This document shows, piece by piece, positions 25,993-36,668 of a DNA stretch of 64,000 bases; position 1 is the first letter of the stretch, and each line of letters starts with the position of its first letter. The DNA comes from Clostridia bacterium. Lineage in GTDB: Bacteria; Bacillota; Clostridia; Acetivibrionales; DSM-2933. The notes under the pieces are model-generated. The model was not told where the DNA came from and did not search any database. It worked only from the letters and a program-made list of their open reading frames with translations. The stretch covers positions 42,908-106,907 of the forward strand of contig JAOAEJ010000087.1 of NCBI GenBank assembly GCA_026416815.1, read 5' to 3'. Position numbers and translations under genes: made by a program.

Positions 25993-26021
25993 ATTTTATT
26001 ACATACAGAAAAATATGTCAA
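25993..26021 (-). promoter_or_regulatory. cysK promoter
   Basis: TTGACA and TAAAAT are separated by 17 bases on the minus strand. A GATAGGAAAA motif (26035-26048) lies just upstream of the -35 box, resembling one upstream of metY. Nothing else is evident between 25937 and 26217. Confidence 0.65.
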
Positions 26022-26217
26022 TAGTTTTTTTATATTTTTTCCTATCGGTTTAGTTGGCTTTATTTTTTTAATAGCATATTTCTTCACTTACTTTAACAAT
26101 ACACACTTATTATACGCAATTTATTATACTTAAAATTCAATATGCGAAAAAAATATATCTCAAGTCAGCACTTATACAAAAAGAAGCCCTATTTTTGCAT
26201 AAAACTCCTTCTGGTCC

Positions 26218-27357
26218 CTATATTTCTTCAAAACTTTTTTCAAAGTCAGCTATTAAATCTTCAATCTCTTCAAGACCTACCGAAACCCTTATCAGGTTAT
26301 CGGTAATACCAAGCCTTTCCCTTTCCGCGATTGGTATAGCCGCATGGGACATTTTAACAGGGTATGAAACAATGGTCTCAACTCCTCCAAGACTTACTGC
26401 TACCGCTGCCATACTGACCTTCTTCATAAACCTTTTTGCAATATCGGTTGTTGCAGCCTTAAAAGACAACACAGCTCCTGCGCCGTCTGCTTGAGCAAAG
26501 TGAACATCTCTTCCCGGATGGTCAGGCAAGCCGGGGTAAAACACCTGTGCTACTTCTTTACGAGTAGATAGCCATTCGGCCAGTTTTTGAGCGTTTTTCT
26601 GCTGGAAATCCATCCTTACCTTCAGAGTTTTTAGCCCTCTTAAAAGCAGCCAGCAATCCTGGGGTCCAAGAATAGCACCAAAGCCGTTTTGAACAAAGTA
26701 AATCCTTTGTGCCAACTCTTTGTCTTTAACTACTACAAGTCCTCCTACTACATCACTGTGTCCACCTATAAACTTAGTGGCACTGTGAATGACAATATCG
26801 GCACCCAACTCAAGGGGCCTTTGCAAATAAGGTGACATAAAGGTGTTATCTACAATTACAAGCAGATTATTCTCTTTGGCCAGACTTATTGCACCCTTTA
26901 AATCGGTTATCTTCATTAAAGGGTTCGAGGGTGTTTCAAGGTAAATGGCTTTTGTATTGCTTTTGATTTTATCTTTTATGTTATCGATATTCCCGGCATC
27001 AACAAAGTCTATTTCAAAGTTAAATCTGGTAAAGAACTTCGAGCTTATTCTATGAGTTCCACCATAAACATCTTCACAAATGATTATATGATCCCCTGAT
27101 GAAAAAATTGAAAGTACCGAGGAAGTAGCGGCCATTCCTGAAGAAAAGGCAAAACCTCTATCCCCTGCCTCGAGCGCAGCAATAGAGTTCTCAAGTGCTT
27201 TTCTTGTAGGGTTACCCGACCTTGCATAATCATATTCCACAGGCTTATCAATATCCTCCTGATGGAAGGTAGAAGTCTGGTAAATGGGTATACTCAATGC
27301 TCCCGTTTGCTTGTCTATCTCATTACCATTGTGTATTAATTTCGTACCGAATTTCAT
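26218..27357 (-). CDS. Trans-sulfuration PLP enzyme (cystathionine gamma-lyase/synthase family)
   Basis: A 379-residue fold-type I enzyme of the Cys/Met metabolism family. The PLP lysine lies in [18 protein letters not shown] (about residue 200), YDYARSGNPTR binds PLP phosphate from the partner subunit and SSGMAATSSVL is the cofactor loop. Substrate residues cannot fix whether it is a cystathionine synthase, a gamma-lyase or a methionine gamma-lyase. It is 22 bases after a paralogue. Start after GAGGTGAGTTT. Within this locus it could pass sulfur between homocysteine and cysteine. Confidence 0.87.
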   Translation of the reverse strand: MKFGTKLIHNGNEIDKQTGALSIPIYQTSTFHQEDIDKPVEYDYARSGNPTRKALENSIAALEAGDRGFAFSSGMAATSSVLSIFSSGDHIIICEDVYGGTHRISSKFFTRFNFEIDFVDAGNIDNIKDKIKSNTKAIYLETPSNPLMKITDLKGAISLAKENNLLVIVDNTFMSPYLQRPLELGADIVIHSATKFIGGHSDVVGGLVVVKDKELAQRIYFVQNGFGAILGPQDCWLLLRGLKTLKVRMDFQQKNAQKLAEWLSTRKEVAQVFYPGLPDHPGRDVHFAQADGAGAVLSFKAATTDIAKRFMKKVSMAAVAVSLGGVETIVSYPVKMSHAAIPIAERERLGITDNLIRVSVGLEEIEDLIADFEKSFEEI

Positions 27358-27379
27358 AAACTCACCTCACAACATTAAT

Positions 27380-28513
27380 TTATCCTATTGCCTGCTCCAA
27401 GTCCTTAATCAAATCGTCCACACACTCTATTCCGACAGACAGTCTCAACAATTGCTCATTTACACCTATCCTATCCCTTATTTCCTTGGGTATAGCCGAA
27501 TGGGTCTGGACTATAGGATAGGTTATGAGACTTTCCACTCCTCCAAGACTCTCAGCAAATGCTATTACCTTAACCCGCTCGAGAATTCTTTCAACAAGCT
27601 CCACTTTATTAACCGTGAATGAAATCATACCGCCAAAACCCGATGCCTGCCTTTTGGAAATCTCATACCCCTCATGTTCAGGCAGACCTACATAAAAGAC
27701 CTTCTCTACAGACTTATTGTCTTTCAGCCATTTTGCAATAGCTAATGCGTTTTGCTCCTGCCTTTCAATCCTGATACCGAGAGTTTTTATGCCCCTCAAA
27801 ACCAGCCAACTGTCAAAAGGGGATAACACCGCACCAACGGACTTTTGCAGCAGCCTCAGCTTCTCAGCGATATCATTATCGTTTACCACTATAAACCCTG
27901 CAAGGGTATCGTTATGCCCTCCCAGATACTTTGTTCCGCTATGCACAACTATATCAGCGCCTAATTCAAGAGGTCTCTGATAATAAGGTGTGAGAAAAGT
28001 ATTGTCTACAATCGTCAGTATACCTGAATTTTTTGCAATTTCCACCGCTGCAGCAATGTCTGTAACCTTCATCATCGGATTTGTTGGAGTTTCAATGAAT
28101 ATAGCTTTAGTATTGGTTTTTATACTTTGCGACACACTATTAATATCGCTGGTATCTACGTAAGTAAACTCCATGCCGTATTTTCTGTAGAATTCCTCAA
28201 ACAGCCTATAGGTACCTCCATACAGGTCATCGGAAACTATAATATGGTCCCCCGGAGAAAACAAGCCTAATACCGTGGAAACCGCAGCCATACCGCTGGA
28301 AAAAGCACAGCCGGTAGTGCCGTTCTCAAGACAGGCAAGAGTATTCTCCAACTCTTCTCTTGTAGGGTTTTGCAATCTGGAATAATCGTATCCGGTAGAC
28401 TGATTCGGACCCGGGTGCCTGAAAGTAGCACTTTGATATATAGGAAAACTTATTGCACCCGTAGTAGGGTCAAACCCCTTACATCCATGTACCAGCTTTG
28501 TCTCTATGCGCAT
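27380..28513 (-). CDS. Trans-sulfuration PLP enzyme, paralogue (cystathionine beta/gamma type)
   Basis: A 377-residue enzyme of the same family, with YDYSRLQNPTREELE, SSGMAAVSTVLG and the PLP lysine in VVHSGTKYLGGHNDTLAG. It is upstream of, and co-transcribed with, the 26218-27357 gene. Paired genes of this sort in Firmicutes often split cystathionine synthase and lyase roles (MetI/MetC or MccB); which is which is uncertain. Confidence 0.86.
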   Translation of the reverse strand: MRIETKLVHGCKGFDPTTGAISFPIYQSATFRHPGPNQSTGYDYSRLQNPTREELENTLACLENGTTGCAFSSGMAAVSTVLGLFSPGDHIIVSDDLYGGTYRLFEEFYRKYGMEFTYVDTSDINSVSQSIKTNTKAIFIETPTNPMMKVTDIAAAVEIAKNSGILTIVDNTFLTPYYQRPLELGADIVVHSGTKYLGGHNDTLAGFIVVNDNDIAEKLRLLQKSVGAVLSPFDSWLVLRGIKTLGIRIERQEQNALAIAKWLKDNKSVEKVFYVGLPEHEGYEISKRQASGFGGMISFTVNKVELVERILERVKVIAFAESLGGVESLITYPIVQTHSAIPKEIRDRIGVNEQLLRLSVGIECVDDLIKDLEQAIG

Positions 28514-28623
28514 AAATTTATCACATCCCCTTAAAATATAAGAATAATATAAGAGTTGAGATTATCATACCCTAGAGGCAAACTCTCAACTCTTATTTTT
28601 GCAACTTTAGTTCTGTATGATAT

Positions 28624-28729
28624 TATAGATAACCAAAGTTAAAAGTGATTTTATCCAGTTAGGCAAGTCGCACTTACCACAGCTCATTGCCTAACTGGAA
28701 ATCACTAAGTTTAACTTTGGTTATCTATA
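28624..28729. mobile_element. MITE-like palindromic element, 106 bp
   Basis: A nearly perfect inverted repeat: TATAGATAACCAAAGTTAAA at the left pairs with its complement at the right, continuing inward through AGTGATTT and CAGTTAGGCAA. It ends one base before the metY stop codon. The single strand would fold into one long hairpin and could end transcription. It closely matches 55996-56100 in opposite orientation. Confidence 0.7.
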
Positions 28730-28730
28730 T

Positions 28731-30056
<1,326 letters not shown>

Positions 30057-30090
30057 CTATCCTCTTATTGGATTTGTATATTATTATGCC

Positions 30091-30537
30091 TCATATATAA
30101 TACATCAGTGAACTAGACCCTTTTAATTTCTTATATTCAGTAACAAGGTCTTCTAGAGAAATTGAATCAATTATTGAATTTATACTATCATTTATCTTAC
30201 TCCATACATTTGTAGTTATACAATATTCCACACTGTTGCCCAAGCTTATATCATCTCCGGCGCCGTCAACTATCAGGAGATTGCCTTCAAGTACCCGCAA
30301 TATGTCACCAACTGTAATATTAGACGGGCTATTAGATAAGGTATATCCCCCCTGCGCACCTTTAATGCTTTTTACAAGACCAGCTTTGCGAAGCGTAGAA
30401 AAAACCTGTTCGAGATAATTTTCCGATATATTCTGCCTTTCGGCTATGCTATTCAAAGACACGTGGTCACCGGCAGAGTTAGCTGCAAGGTCTACCATAG
30501 CCCTCAATCCATACCTACCTTTAGTTGATATTTTCAT
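30091..30537 (-). CDS. cymR: Rrf2 family regulator, CymR-like
   Basis: A 148-residue winged-helix regulator starting at MKISTKGRYGLRAM. It has the Rrf2 helix-turn-helix (LNSIAERQNISENYLEQVF), the wing GGYTLS and the IRVLEG-like DILRVLEGN. It lacks the three clustered cysteines of IscR and has the C-terminal LMYYI that resembles the end of CymR, the cysteine regulator that acts with CysK in Bacillus and Staphylococcus. It is located with cysK and metY. Likely controls the sulfur genes and possibly the nitrogenase-like cluster; no direct proof from sequence. Confidence 0.85.
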   Translation of the reverse strand: MKISTKGRYGLRAMVDLAANSAGDHVSLNSIAERQNISENYLEQVFSTLRKAGLVKSIKGAQGGYTLSNSPSNITVGDILRVLEGNLLIVDGAGDDISLGNSVEYCITTNVWSKINDSINSIIDSISLEDLVTEYKKLKGSSSLMYYI

Positions 30538-30583
30538 TTTCAGCACCCCGATCAATACCAAGTAATCCTATATGTTTTATATC

Positions 30584-30613
30584 ATAATACTACGATATAG
30601 CAAGTTTTGTCAA
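30584..30613 (-). promoter_or_regulatory. cymR promoter
   Basis: TTGACA and TATTAT are spaced 18 bases apart on the minus strand. A TATAGGATTACT motif (30563-30574) downstream of the -10 box would suit autoregulation. Confidence 0.5.
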
Positions 30614-30626
30614 GAAAAAATATAAT

Positions 30627-30652
30627 AAAAAACTACCATATTTCTACGGTAG
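30627..30652 (-). terminator. Terminator of the cobalamin operon
   Basis: CTACCGT and ATGGTAG pair on the minus strand and are followed by six T. It lies about 40 bases after the cobD stop and ahead of the cymR promoter. Confidence 0.65.
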
Positions 30653-30690
30653 CCTAAAAATATATAAGGGTATATATGGAAAACTCTAAA

Positions 30691-31785
30691 TTACTTCATT
30701 ATTTCGCTCAATTCCTTTAAAAACTTGATATTACTTCCTCTATCCTTGATTGCAACTCTAAAGAACTTATCATTTAAATACTTAAAATTGCTGGCATCAC
30801 GTATCAAAATTCCTCGTGTCTCCATTAGTTCCCTTAGTTTTGTTACATTCAGGTCATTTTCTTCCAGCTTTATTAAAATAAAATTGGTCTGCGGCTCAAA
30901 TACCTTTAATTTTGGAATAGCTCTAAGTTCGCTGTATAACCAGCTCTTCTCTTCTGCCAACCATCTTGTTGTTTCTTGTAGGTAAGGCTCAATGCCATGC
31001 AATATTTCTCCTACACAACACGCAAGTGAGTTCACCGACCATGGCGTTTTCAAATTCCACATTTTATTGATAACATCGTAGTGTCCAAGCCCATACCCTA
31101 ACCTTAGACCAGGTATGGCAAACAGTTTTGTGAAGGCCCTTATGATAAAAAGATTTTTATATTTGCTTAGGTACTCAACCATTGAATTGTTACTAGAGTC
31201 AACGGTCAGTTCTATAAAAGCCTCGTCTACTATTATAAGCATTTCCCGCTCATAAGTATACTCTAAAATCTCAAAAATTTTATTTTTTTTCAAAACTGTT
31301 GATGTAGGATTATTAGGATTACATATAAATACAGCTTCAACACCCTCATCAATCTTATGTTTCAGCTCATTTATATCAAGTACGAAATTCTCCTCTTCCC
31401 TTAACTCAAAGTATTCTATATCCGCACCGCATCTTTCTGCTGCACGTGAATATTCAGAAAAGGTGGGAGCAGGTATAAGAACTTTCTTCGGTTTTAAAGC
31501 CTCCATCAGAAGGAAAATGACCTCCGAAGCTCCATTCCCTACTATTATTGTATCCTCAGGAATATTCAGATATCCGGCTATTCCGGCTTTTAGAGATGAA
31601 TAATCCGGGTCGGGATAGTTGGCTAAAGCTTCTATACTTGAAAAAATAGCCTCCTTTAATCCTGGAGGCAGCCCTAGAGGGTTTATGTTCGCACTAAAAT
31701 CCAAAATATCTTGTATACCAATACCCAGATTTTTTGAAGCTTTATATATATTGCCCCCGTGGGCATTTTGTTTTAACTGTGACAT
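30691..31785 (-). CDS. cobD: L-threonine-O-3-phosphate decarboxylase (CobD)
   Basis: A 364-residue fold-type I aminotransferase-like PLP enzyme that makes (R)-1-aminopropan-2-ol phosphate for the nucleotide loop of cobalamin. The N-terminal HGGNIYKASKNLGI and DFSANINPLGLP are typical of CobD rather than histidinol-phosphate aminotransferase. The PLP site has AFTKLFAIPGLRLGYG. It is the last gene of the cobalamin operon, following cbiB, whose reaction uses its product. Confidence 0.88.
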   Translation of the reverse strand: MSQLKQNAHGGNIYKASKNLGIGIQDILDFSANINPLGLPPGLKEAIFSSIEALANYPDPDYSSLKAGIAGYLNIPEDTIIVGNGASEVIFLLMEALKPKKVLIPAPTFSEYSRAAERCGADIEYFELREEENFVLDINELKHKIDEGVEAVFICNPNNPTSTVLKKNKIFEILEYTYEREMLIIVDEAFIELTVDSSNNSMVEYLSKYKNLFIIRAFTKLFAIPGLRLGYGLGHYDVINKMWNLKTPWSVNSLACCVGEILHGIEPYLQETTRWLAEEKSWLYSELRAIPKLKVFEPQTNFILIKLEENDLNVTKLRELMETRGILIRDASNFKYLNDKFFRVAIKDRGSNIKFLKELSEIMK

Positions 31786-31841
31786 AGTTAATCATCCTTG
31801 TTTTGAATATAAAGGGGTTTTATAATTCAGCGCTGTACATA

Positions 31842-32885
31842 CTAAACAACGCTGACTATTATTGCACATAAACCAAGACCTAAAACAGTAATCACCAATG
31901 AAGTAACATACATAATATTTATCGTATCGGTAATATCATTTATTTTCAAATCTCTTTCAGGGTCTCCTATAGTCGGTTTCTCCACTATCTCCCCAAAATA
32001 CACGTTTGAGCCGCCCAACCTAATGCCCAGAGCTCCTGCGACTGCAGCTTCAGGATATGCACAGTTGGGACTCTTATGATTTCTTCTATCACGCAGCATG
32101 ATGGAAAAGCTCTTTGAAAAATCCTTTCCGCAAAGTAATGCGCTTAAAGGTATCATAACTCCTGTAAGTCTTGCAGGTATATAATTGGCAACATCGTCCA
32201 GCTTGGCCGAAGCCCAACCAAAATTAATATACTTTTTGTTCATGTACCCCACCATTGAGTCCAAAGTACTTATAGCTTTAAATGCATAAACCAGAGGAGC
32301 ACCCAAACCGAAAAGTGAGCCAACTATAGCGTAAACCAGTGGGGATACAACACCGTCAACGGTATTTTCAGCAGTTGTTTCCACCACACCTCTGATAATA
32401 TCTTTTTCATCAAGGCCGTCGGTTTCCCTTCCTACCAACATCGCAAGCCTTTTCCTTGCTTCATAAATATCTCTTTCTTTAAGTGAATCAAACACCTTAA
32501 AGGATTCTACAGCCATACACTTTGTTGCTATAGCTGAGTAAATCAAGTATATATTGATCAAGTGGAATATAGCAGGATGTACTAAATGTGCTAGTTTAAG
32601 AATTATGAATACAGCCAGGAATATAGAAAGCACAACAACTGCAGTCAGTATTATACCGGCTTTTCTTTCCTCACCGGTTATATCCTTCTGCTTTCGGATA
32701 ACTTCTGCCCCCATAGCTTCAACTTTATGAGTGGACTGGTTTTTTATAAATAATCTTAGTGACTTCTCAACTCTTTTTATAAGCCAGCCGATAAACCTGA
32801 CAGGATGAGGCAGCCAATGTGGGTCCCCAATCAGCAGGTCAATTAAGTAAGCTATTAAAACATCGAGAAGCAGCATGTAGGTCAT
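31842..32885 (-). CDS. cbiB: Adenosylcobinamide-phosphate synthase (CbiB)
   Basis: A 347-residue integral membrane protein. The N-terminus IDLLIGDPHWLPHPVRFIGW is diagnostic. ETDGLDEKDIIRGVVETTAENTVDGVVSPL and NHKSPNCAYPEAAVAGALGIRLGG are conserved. It attaches aminopropanol phosphate to cobyric acid. The ATG at 32885 follows AAGGGGGACTTGTCT. An insertion of charged residues after residue 50 (HKVEAMGAEVIRKQKDI) makes it slightly longer than usual. Confidence 0.92.
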   Translation of the reverse strand: MTYMLLLDVLIAYLIDLLIGDPHWLPHPVRFIGWLIKRVEKSLRLFIKNQSTHKVEAMGAEVIRKQKDITGEERKAGIILTAVVVLSIFLAVFIILKLAHLVHPAIFHLINIYLIYSAIATKCMAVESFKVFDSLKERDIYEARKRLAMLVGRETDGLDEKDIIRGVVETTAENTVDGVVSPLVYAIVGSLFGLGAPLVYAFKAISTLDSMVGYMNKKYINFGWASAKLDDVANYIPARLTGVMIPLSALLCGKDFSKSFSIMLRDRRNHKSPNCAYPEAAVAGALGIRLGGSNVYFGEIVEKPTIGDPERDLKINDITDTINIMYVTSLVITVLGLGLCAIIVSVV

Positions 32886-32999
32886 AGACAAGTCCCCCTT
32901 AAAATATTAACTATCGGTCTCTCAAAGCACTGCTAAGAAAAAATTTATTACGCTTTGTAAATTACTTAAAAGCCTGTTGAACAACATCCATCTTGTATG

Positions 33000-34523
33000 T
33001 CAATCTAATCCTAACACTTGGTATATCTTTTTCATATCCAGGTGATTCCTTATCAAATCAGCAAGAATATCGTATTGTTTATCCTTAAATTCTTTAAAGT
33101 CAAAACTATTTTCCGTTAGCTTATCAAGGCCTTTCTTTTTTCTCAAATTATTAATAAGGCCCGCAGTAAACTCCGCACTGTCAAAAATCCCATGGATATA
33201 AGTACCTGATACCGTTCCCTGTTCATTTCTTACACCGTCTATAATCGTACTTTCACAGCCTAATACGTTTTTTATTGTCAGGTAAGGTATACAGCCCTCC
33301 ATAAACTCTGTAGTACCCATATGTATTTCGTATCCCTCAACCTCAGTCCCTTCAAGACCCTCAAGAGTACCAGAGCCTTCAGTCACAACTGCTTTTACCT
33401 GGGTAGTTACTTTTTTATTCTGGAAAACTGTCTTTGTATTTAAAAGCCCCATTCCGGCTATTTTCTCAATGTCACTTTCGGTATGATGAGGATCTGCAAT
33501 TTCCATACCAAGCATTTGATACCCCCCACATACTCCGAAAACCGTTACCCCTTTACGGTGCAGCTTATTAATCTCGTTTTCAATTCCCGATTTTCTTATA
33601 AACATAAGGTCTTCAATAGTGTTTTTAGAACCTGGAAGTATGATTATATCGGGATCTCCTATTTCAGTAGATGCTTGTACATATCTCACCCTGACTTCCG
33701 ACATGTTCTCCAAGGCATTAAAATCTGTGAAATTGGATATATGGGGCAGCTTTATCACTGCAATATCTATATTGCTATGAGTATCTTTATTGTTGTTGAA
33801 CTTTTCAGTAAGACTGTCTTCATCTTCGATGTTTAACTTTGTATAAGGCAGGACTCCCAGCACAGGGACTTTGATTATTTCCTCCAGCATTTTTATTCCC
33901 GGTTTTAAAATCTCAATATCGCCCCTGAACTTGTTTATAATGACACCTTTTACCCTTGCCTTCTCGGATTCCGTCAGCAAAAGCATCGTTCCGGCTAGTG
34001 AAGCAAATACCCCACCCTTATCGATGTCTCCCACAAGTATAACAGGTGAATCGGCTATTTCAGCCATTCCCATGTTCACTATATCTTTATCCCTAAGGTT
34101 TATTTCAGCCGGACTTCCGGCACCCTCTATCACAACGATATCATTCTTGTCGGCAAGATTATTATATACACCTTTTACCATTTGCGCAAGTTCAGGTTTA
34201 AAATTATGATATTCAACCGCAGACATATTGCCGTAGACCTCACCATTTATTATGACCTGAGCCTTTTTATCGGTTGTAGGCTTAATGAGGATAGGGTTCA
34301 TCTCTACCGAAGGCTCCAAACCTGCTGCTTCAGCCTGTACTACCTGCGCTCTTCCCATCTCTTTGCCTTCACGGGTAATAAAGGAATTTAGAGCCATATT
34401 TTGAGACTTAAAGGGTGCCACCTTATATCCATCCTGCTTAAAAACCCTACATAATCCCGCAGTTATAAGACTTTTACCCACCGATGAGGCTGTTCCCTGA
34501 ACCATTATAGGTTTAGCTTTCAT
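33000..34523 (-). CDS. cbiP: Adenosylcobyric acid synthase (CbiP/CobQ)
   Basis: A 507-residue glutamine-dependent amidotransferase. The N-terminal synthetase domain has the P-loop-like GTASSVGKS and DKGGVFASLAGT. The C-terminal class I-like glutaminase domain has Cys in VFGVCGGYQMLG and His in GTYIHGIFDS. It amidates positions b, d, e and g of cobyrinic acid a,c-diamide. It is followed by cbiB after a short gap. Confidence 0.94.
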   Translation of the reverse strand: MKAKPIMVQGTASSVGKSLITAGLCRVFKQDGYKVAPFKSQNMALNSFITREGKEMGRAQVVQAEAAGLEPSVEMNPILIKPTTDKKAQVIINGEVYGNMSAVEYHNFKPELAQMVKGVYNNLADKNDIVVIEGAGSPAEINLRDKDIVNMGMAEIADSPVILVGDIDKGGVFASLAGTMLLLTESEKARVKGVIINKFRGDIEILKPGIKMLEEIIKVPVLGVLPYTKLNIEDEDSLTEKFNNNKDTHSNIDIAVIKLPHISNFTDFNALENMSEVRVRYVQASTEIGDPDIIILPGSKNTIEDLMFIRKSGIENEINKLHRKGVTVFGVCGGYQMLGMEIADPHHTESDIEKIAGMGLLNTKTVFQNKKVTTQVKAVVTEGSGTLEGLEGTEVEGYEIHMGTTEFMEGCIPYLTIKNVLGCESTIIDGVRNEQGTVSGTYIHGIFDSAEFTAGLINNLRKKKGLDKLTENSFDFKEFKDKQYDILADLIRNHLDMKKIYQVLGLD

Positions 34524-34540
34524 ACTTGATTACTCCAATC

Positions 34541-34611
34541 TATAGATAACGAAGTCTAAACTTAGTGATTTCCTAGCTATGAAAAATCACTTTTAGAGTT
34601 CGCCATCTATA
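34541..34611. mobile_element. Short MITE-like palindromic element
   Basis: TATAGATAACGAAGTCTAAA and its approximate complement flank a CTTAGTGATTT / AAATCACTTTT stem. It lies between cbiA and cbiP inside the cobalamin operon. Confidence 0.6.
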
Positions 34612-34670
34612 TAACTTTACACAAGAAGACTTACGTTTTTACAATTTGGTAATATTACCCGGGTAATATT

Positions 34671-36068
34671 TTAAATTTCCCGCTCAACCTTATATTTCAT
34701 ACAGTTTTCTACGAATTTTTCCGCGAACCTTATATTACTCCAGAAATGTATATGGGGATATGCAGCCAGTAGGTTGTGAAGCTTGTATCCGCACTGCCAT
34801 ATCGATGAGCCTCCACTTCTTCTGGTCTTAGTAATGTTATAGCATGTTGGAATTTCTTCGTCTACATTTGTAACAGAATAATGAAACTCGTGAGCCCGTA
34901 CTTTATACGCCTCTTCCGAAGCAACATTGTCTAAAGCCACTTCAATGTCAACATACCCGAATCTTTTCAGCGACTTTGTCATTTCGCTAATCCCCGAAAT
35001 AGCACCAACCATATTAAAAATCTGTCCTTCTCTATCCCTGATTGTTTCCGACAGGTACATCAATCCGCCGCACTCTGCATAGGTAGGCAGCCCAGCTAAA
35101 ATCAATCCCCTGATACTGTCTCTCATATCAGCATTAGCCTCAAGTTCCTTTGCCCACACCTCGGGATAACCTCCGCCTACATAAAGGCCAGAGATACCCT
35201 CAGGGACCTTTAAGTCGTTCAATGGACTGAAGTAAACTAGCTCAGCCCCCATCGACTCCAGTAAATCCAGGTTATCTTTATAATAGAAGTTGAATGCCTT
35301 GTCTTTTGCAACGGCAATTTTGACCTTATAGCTTTTTTCAGGTATACCAAATCCCAATTCACGGTCTTCCAAGCAAACTGCTTGACTGGAAATTTTGATT
35401 AAGAGGTCTATATCAACGGTCTTTTCTATTTGGGCAGCTAAAATATCTGCTTTTTCCTTCAGGTTGTTTATTTCTCCCTCAGGTATCAATCCAAGGTGCC
35501 TGCTTGGCAGTGAAATTTCCTCCATGTTAGGGATATATCCCAGGACACTTATAGATGTGTGCTCTTCTATATTTTGCTTCAAAAGCATATAGTGGCTTTC
35601 ACTTTTGATTTTATTTATTATAATTCCTCGTATATCCAGTTCCTTATCAAACTCCCTAAAGCCCTGAATAATAGGTACTACACTTAAAGACAGACCTTCT
35701 CCATTCACCACAAGCACAACCGGAGATTTAATTATTTTAGATACATGCGCCGTACTTCCTTCGAGAGAGTATCCGCCATAACCGTCATAAAGCCCCATGA
35801 CGCCTTCGGTTACAGCAATATCGGCGTCTCTTGCATTACGTCTGAAAAGCCACGAAACAACCTCTTTGTCAAGCATCCAGCTGTCAAGATTTCTCGAGTC
35901 TCTGCCAGTAATGAAGGTATGGAACATAGGATCGATATAGTCGGGCCCAACCTTAAAAGGCTGAACCTTCAACCCTCTTTTTATCAGGGCAGCCATTATC
36001 CCCGTTGTTATGGTTGTTTTCCCGCAGCCGCTGTTCGTACCGGCTATCACAATCCTTGGTATATTCAT
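34671..36068 (-). CDS. cbiA: Cobyrinic acid a,c-diamide synthase (CbiA)
   Basis: A 465-residue glutamine-dependent amidotransferase starting at MNIPRIVIAGT. It has GTNSGCGKTTI, DYIDPMFH, TEGVMGLYDG and the glutaminase cysteine in TYAECGGLMYL, with RAHEFHYS near the C-terminus. It makes the a,c-diamide of the cobalt ring in the anaerobic pathway. It is 14 bases upstream of... that is, transcribed after, cbiX. Confidence 0.94.
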   Translation of the reverse strand: MNIPRIVIAGTNSGCGKTTITTGIMAALIKRGLKVQPFKVGPDYIDPMFHTFITGRDSRNLDSWMLDKEVVSWLFRRNARDADIAVTEGVMGLYDGYGGYSLEGSTAHVSKIIKSPVVLVVNGEGLSLSVVPIIQGFREFDKELDIRGIIINKIKSESHYMLLKQNIEEHTSISVLGYIPNMEEISLPSRHLGLIPEGEINNLKEKADILAAQIEKTVDIDLLIKISSQAVCLEDRELGFGIPEKSYKVKIAVAKDKAFNFYYKDNLDLLESMGAELVYFSPLNDLKVPEGISGLYVGGGYPEVWAKELEANADMRDSIRGLILAGLPTYAECGGLMYLSETIRDREGQIFNMVGAISGISEMTKSLKRFGYVDIEVALDNVASEEAYKVRAHEFHYSVTNVDEEIPTCYNITKTRRSGGSSIWQCGYKLHNLLAAYPHIHFWSNIRFAEKFVENCMKYKVEREI

Positions 36069-36081
36069 AGTTACCACCGTG

Positions 36082-36444
36082 CTAAACCAGCGAGTTTATC
36101 CTATCAACTATAATATCTGCAATCCTATCATCGTCACCAAGATGTTCTGACATCCTTATGTCAACATTAGTATATTTAGACTTTATTTCTTCCAACTCGT
36201 TAGGAATATCCTCTGTCACATGTACTCCATCGAATAAAAACATAGGTACTATCTTTATGCTCTTTGCACCGCTTTTAACGAGATAGTCTATCCCTGCCTC
36301 AAGGTTTTGTTCTGAGAATTGTAAATATGCAGGATACACAAGGTCTGTACCTGATTTTTTCTTGACCTTTTCCACAAGTGAATCAAGTATTTTTTCAGTC
36401 TCTTGTCTTTTGCTTCCATGAGCTAAAACTAAAATTCCATCCAT
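36082..36444 (-). CDS. cbiX: Short sirohydrochlorin cobaltochelatase (CbiX-S)
   Basis: A 120-residue single-domain chelatase. The catalytic histidines are His9 in LAHGS and His75 in FDGVHVTED. The length fits the short CbiX form that works as a homodimer. It inserts cobalt into sirohydrochlorin, the first step of the anaerobic route. SirB for siroheme iron insertion is the alternative, but the cobalamin operon context favours cobalt. Confidence 0.87.
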   Translation of the reverse strand: MDGILVLAHGSKRQETEKILDSLVEKVKKKSGTDLVYPAYLQFSEQNLEAGIDYLVKSGAKSIKIVPMFLFDGVHVTEDIPNELEEIKSKYTNVDIRMSEHLGDDDRIADIIVDRINSLV

Positions 36445-36491
36445 AATTAATTATTCCTTTCTTTTTATGTGTATTTTTGTACTCTGGAACA

Positions 36492-36629
36492 AAGTAATTG
36501 CTTCCATAAACCTTCAATAGCATCGGAAAGTACATTTGATGGAAATGTCTCTAGAGTATTCTCATAAATGCACTTTCCTCAGATGTCATTTCTTACGGGT
36601 CAGTGAAGGTTTATTACAGCAATTACTTT
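36492..36629. repeat. Imperfect inverted repeat between hemL and cbiX
   Basis: AGTAATTGCTTCCATAAACC at the left pairs with GGTTTATTACAGCAATTACT at the right over a 138-bp span, with further internal complementarity. No gene is seen in 36445-36668. Its ends differ from the TATAGATAAC family. Confidence 0.45.
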
Positions 36630-36668
36630 CTCCGTGTAGAATGTAATCACAAACTCGCTATGCACTTT